DNA from: Gemmatimonas phototrophica | GTDB taxonomy: Bacteria; Gemmatimonadota; Gemmatimonadetes; Longimicrobiales; Gaopeijiaceae | Length of the DNA: 8,482 nt | NCBI GenBank assembly: GCA_945876015.1 | Contig: CAMCNM010000072.1 | Location: 1-8,482, forward strand | Reading direction: 5' to 3' | Program-made: the position numbers and the translations under genes | Notes under the pieces: model-generated | Told to the model about the DNA's origin: nothing | Databases searched by the model: none | What the model saw: the letters and a program-made list of their open reading frames with translations, nothing else | In this document: piece after piece, positions 6,170 through 8,482 of the stretch | Numbering within the stretch: position 1 is the first letter of the stretch | Layout of the letters: every line of letters begins with the position of its first letter

Positions 6170-6518
6170 GGTCGTCGTCCGGTCCGCTCCGGTCGCTCCG
6201 CACGAGCGCGATCCCGATCGCCAGCATGCCGAAGTCGCACAGCCCGATCCACCGCCCCGGGCCGGGGAACAGCATCATGTAGAGCCCCATCGGCACCAGC
6301 GAGAGCCCGCCGGCGAACGCGACGACGATCGGGATGTCGCGGATCGCGGCGACCGACGCGGAGATCGCCAGACCGCCGAACACGATGGCGAGAAGGACCG
6401 CGCCGGTCGGCACGAAGCTTCCAGGGCTCTGGACGAACGCGGCGCGCAGGAACAGCACCCACGACACGGCCGCGCCGGCCGCGCACGCCACCACCCCCGC
6501 CCTGAGCCAGAGTCTCAT
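6123..6518 (-). CDS. Small four-helix membrane protein of unknown function
   Basis: A 131-residue protein with four predicted membrane segments at about 8-29, 38-59, 62-84 and 90-106, followed by a polar Pro/Ser/Asp-rich tail (RSDRSGPDDD, then EPPPPG). The third segment contains GGLSLVPMGLYMMLFPGPGRW. I do not recognise the family. Coding is supported by the coherent hydrophobic pattern, and by its position 5 bases after the stop of the MerR-TPR gene, which suggests the two are co-transcribed. The nearest Shine-Dalgarno candidate (AGGAG, 6537-6541) is about 18 bases away, so translation may depend on coupling. Its last 47 bases overlap the cyclase gene on the other strand. Comparable small DUF-type membrane proteins often sit beside regulators without known function. 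Confidence 0.68.
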   Translation of the reverse strand: MRLWLRAGVVACAAGAAVSWVLFLRAAFVQSPGSFVPTGAVLLAIVFGGLAISASVAAIRDIPIVVAFAGGLSLVPMGLYMMLFPGPGRWIGLCDFGMLAIGIALVRSDRSGPDDDLSPSEPPPPGSARPA

Positions 6519-6523
6519 GGCGG

Positions 6524-7357
6524 CTAAGCGCCGCGCTCCTGGATCCGCTTGTACTGCGCGAGGTGCTGGAGCGCCCCCGTCCGGTCGCCCGCCGCCTCAC
6601 ACAGCCGCCCCAGGTTGAAGTGTGCTTCGGCGTGGTTCGGGTCGAGCTTGAGCGCGCGGCGATACACGGCCATCGCCTCGGCGCCGTCCTCCCGGTCCTC
6701 GAGCGCGACGCCCAGGTTGAACGCCGCGAGCGCGCTGTCCGGGCGCGCCGCGCATGCCTGCCGGTAGTGCGACTCCGCGCCGCCCAGATCTCCCCTCTCG
6801 TGCAGCAGCCGTCCGAGGTTGAGGTGCGCCTCCGCGTGGCCCGGGTCGAGCGCGATGGTGCGCCCGTACACGGCGCGCGCCTTGTCCACCGAGACTGCCT
6901 CCAGGTCGATCGCGAGGTCGTACCAGTCGTCCGCGGAGAGCTCCTCGTCGCCCGGCTCCGCGCGCTCCGCGTCGGGAGCGAACGGCGCGACCCGCGCGGC
7001 CAACTCGGAAACCGCGAAGTCGAGCGCCACCTGCCCGGTCTCCGGATCCCACGCGGTGTCCTGGTCGCGTACGATCACGCGCGCGCCGTCGGCGGTGACG
7101 CGCACCGCGCTCAGGGGCCGGCCGACGGGAAGCTGGGCGCGCAGGCCGAGGAGCGCCGAACGGACGCGCCGAGCGGGCACGTCCCGGTCCAGCAACTCGC
7201 GCGCCGCGCGCAGCAGCACGATGTCCTGGAAGGTGAAGCGATAGGTGTTGCCCGGACCGCGCTCGGGCTCGAGCAGTCCGTCCCGAGCGAAGGAGCGGAC
7301 CCGTTCCTCGGTGAGCCCGAGAATCTCGGCGACGTGGCGGGTGGTGTAGCCGGTCAT
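6524..7357 (-). CDS. MerR-family HTH regulator fused to TPR repeats
   Basis: A 277-residue protein. Residues 1-72 are a MerR-type winged helix: YTTRHVAEILGLTEERVRSFARDGLL, then GNTYRFTFQDIVLLRAARELL and the VPARRVRSALLGL helix. Residues about 80-125 form a connecting beta-region with a TGQVALDFAVSELA motif. Residues about 142-277 are TPR repeats, at least three clear ones: AEAHLNLGRLLHERGDLGGAESHYRQA (175-201), ALAAFNLGVALEDREDGAEAMAVYRRAL (209-236) and AEAHFNLGRLCEAAGDRTGALQHL (243-266), with a weaker one at 143-172. MerR proteins usually have a small-molecule or metal-sensing C-terminus. Here that is replaced by a protein-binding scaffold, so partner binding rather than a ligand may control DNA binding. 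It starts 40 bases after the Ku stop and ends 5 bases before the membrane-protein gene. The regulated promoter is unknown. Confidence 0.88.
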   Translation of the reverse strand: MTGYTTRHVAEILGLTEERVRSFARDGLLEPERGPGNTYRFTFQDIVLLRAARELLDRDVPARRVRSALLGLRAQLPVGRPLSAVRVTADGARVIVRDQDTAWDPETGQVALDFAVSELAARVAPFAPDAERAEPGDEELSADDWYDLAIDLEAVSVDKARAVYGRTIALDPGHAEAHLNLGRLLHERGDLGGAESHYRQACAARPDSALAAFNLGVALEDREDGAEAMAVYRRALKLDPNHAEAHFNLGRLCEAAGDRTGALQHLAQYKRIQERGA

Positions 7358-7397
7358 CGCCTGAAGATGGCGACTCCGACGCCCGACACCAGCGTGA

Positions 7398-8267
7398 CTA
7401 TCCCGCGGCCCGCTTCTTCTTCGGAGCGGCCTTCTTCGCGGGAGCTGCCTCGGCCTCGCTCTTCTTGCCCGCCCGGCTGGCCGGCTTCCGCTCCTCGGCG
7501 CCGGCGAGCGACGCCTTGAGCGCGGCCATCAGGTCGATGATCTGGGTCCGCGGCTCCTCGGTCGGAGCCACCGTGATCTCTTGACCCTCGAGCTTCCGCT
7601 GGATCAGCTCGAGCATCTTCTCACGCACCTCGTCCGTGTACTTCTGCGGCCCGAACGTCTCCACGGACGACTGATCGATGAGCTGCCGAGCGAGCGTCAT
7701 CTCGGCGGGCTTCACCTCGGCGGCGTCGATCGGCACCTCGGCGAACGAGCGCACCTCATCGGCGTAGCGCAGCTGGTCCACCACGATCCCATCCTCGTGC
7801 GGACGGAGCATCACGAGATACTGCTTCCCGCGCGTGGCGTACTTGGCGATCGCGACTCGCCCCGACTCGCGCAGCGCCTGCGAGAGGAGCCGATAGGCAC
7901 GCGCGCCGCCCTTGTCGGGCCCCAGGTAGTAGGCCTTCTCGAGATAGACCGGCGAGACCAGGTCGGCGGGCACGAACTCGGTGATCTCGATGCCGTCCGT
8001 CTTGGGGGCCTCGATCGCCTTGAGCTCATCTTCCTGGAAGAGCACGTACTGGCCCTTCGAGAACTCGTAACCCTTCACCATCGCGTCGCGGCCGACGGTC
8101 ACGTCGCACTGCGGGCAGGTGTAATGCTGCTTGAGACGAGTGCCGCACTCGCCGTGCACCAGGTTGAACGAGACCCGATGTCCGGGCTCGCCGGTGGAGT
8201 AGAGCTTCACGGGCAGTGAAACCAGCCCGAAGGAGATCGTGGTGGACGCGATCGCGCGTGCGCTCAT
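7398..8267 (-). CDS. ku: Non-homologous end-joining protein Ku
   Basis: A 289-residue bacterial Ku, which forms a homodimeric ring on double-strand DNA ends and recruits the ligase LigD. The Ku core is clear: TTISFGLVSLPVKLYS (9-24), MVKGYEFSKGQYVLF (63-77), DGIEITEFVPADLVSPVYLEK in two parts (91-111), YYLGPDKGGARAYRLL (113-128), and TLARQLIDQ with the FGPQKYTDEVREKMLELI segment (191-222). An HGECGTR...CPQC stretch (His38, Cys41, Cys51, Cys54) looks like a small zinc-binding site. A lysine-rich tail (261-285, eight Lys) matches the DNA-binding C-termini of some bacterial Ku proteins. The start is set at ATG 8267 because homology begins there. An upstream in-frame ATG (8333) would add 22 residues using codons (CTA, AGA, ACA) unlike the rest. 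LigD is not in the window. Confidence 0.95.
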   Translation of the reverse strand: MSARAIASTTISFGLVSLPVKLYSTGEPGHRVSFNLVHGECGTRLKQHYTCPQCDVTVGRDAMVKGYEFSKGQYVLFQEDELKAIEAPKTDGIEITEFVPADLVSPVYLEKAYYLGPDKGGARAYRLLSQALRESGRVAIAKYATRGKQYLVMLRPHEDGIVVDQLRYADEVRSFAEVPIDAAEVKPAEMTLARQLIDQSSVETFGPQKYTDEVREKMLELIQRKLEGQEITVAPTEEPRTQIIDLMAALKASLAGAEERKPASRAGKKSEAEAAPAKKAAPKKKRAAG

Positions 8268-8387
8268 GGGGCTGTCCGGTGTGGCTCTTTGTAGCCCGGA
8301 CGGCGAGGAGCCAGCCGGAGGGGAGGCAAACATATGTTCCGAGCCGCCGGCGCATCAAACTTCTTCTTTCTGCTACGGGGTGCTAGC
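8268..8387 (-). promoter_or_regulatory. Region upstream of ku
   Basis: 120 bases between the ku start and the stop of the preceding gene. On the minus strand TACAAA (8293-8288) is a possible -10 about 21 bases before the ATG, without a clear -35. A purine-rich stretch on the minus strand (8371-8360, AGAAAGAAGAAG) precedes it. No obvious terminator for the upstream gene is visible, so read-through into ku is possible. Confidence 0.25.
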
Positions 8388-8482
8388 CTAGCCGGCGAAC
8401 TGCGCCCGGATGCTGGTGATCTTGATCGTGACGCCCTCCGCTCCCCCGCACGCGGCTGGATCCCCGAGCGTGCCGGATACGA
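8388..8482 (-). CDS. C-terminal end of an unidentified gene (runs off right edge)
   Basis: On the minus strand a frame enters from the right edge and ends at TAG 8390-8388 after 30 visible codons. It finishes GVTIKITSIRAQFAG, preceded by a Gly/Ala/Cys segment. Third positions are almost all G or C (27 of 30), as in the real genes here, and the sequence reads like a beta-strand end. The competing plus-strand frame from ATG 8410 is weaker by this measure. The product cannot be named. Confidence 0.45.
   Translation of the reverse strand, partial: VSGTLGDPAACGGAEGVTIKITSIRAQFAG

Noticed and set aside
8268..8333. ATG 8333 as the Ku start
   Set aside because: It adds 22 Pro/Ser-rich residues not seen in the family, with codons such as CTA, AGA and ACA that the core gene avoids.
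8410..8482. Plus-strand frame from ATG 8410 with a hydrophobic start
   Set aside because: Third-position G/C is lower than in the opposing minus-strand frame, no ribosome binding site precedes it, and it is too short to judge.

Overview
The window is about two-thirds G+C and densely packed, with short intergenic gaps and G/C strongly preferred at third codon positions. The host looks like a high-GC, didermic (outer-membrane) free-living bacterium. Evidence for this is a TonB-dependent receptor with a carboxypeptidase-like N-terminal domain, a co-translated DUF4249-like lipoprotein, and a small beta-barrel protein with a Sec signal. This mix fits lineages such as Gemmatimonadota or candidate Eisenbacteria, but I cannot assign a taxon from sequence alone. 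There are no rRNA, tRNA, IS, phage or CRISPR features.

Layout, left to right. (1) Positions 1-1006, minus strand: apaG, then a signal-peptide outer-membrane protein that runs off the left edge. The gap between them holds two overlapping inverted repeats, one covering the ribosome binding site. (2) Positions 1007-1745: a divergent promoter patch, then a plus-strand DtxR/MntR-type metal-dependent repressor. (3) Positions 1764-5059, minus strand: a TonB-dependent receptor followed by a lipoprotein, joined by an ATGA stop/start overlap and convergent with the repressor. (4) Positions 5060-5239: a divergent intergenic region with a good -10 candidate and several nested inverted repeats. It leads into a plus-strand diguanylate cyclase with a cyclic-nucleotide-binding input domain (5240-6169). 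(5) Positions 6123-8267, minus strand: an apparent operon of Ku, a MerR-TPR fusion regulator and a four-helix membrane protein, whose end overlaps the end of the cyclase gene. (6) The last ~95 bases hold the C-terminal end of another minus-strand gene.

How the genes may work together. The receptor and lipoprotein should form one outer-membrane uptake or surface complex. The metal repressor next to it is a natural candidate regulator, although I found no clear operator. Ku is the DNA-end-binding half of bacterial non-homologous end joining. Its usual partner LigD is not in the window. The MerR-TPR regulator 40 bases downstream, and the membrane protein after it, form the least explained part of the window. 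Nothing here is a clear-cut new defence or mobile system. The most worthwhile leads are the Ku / MerR-TPR / membrane-protein cluster and the structured leaders before the beta-barrel gene and the cyclase.
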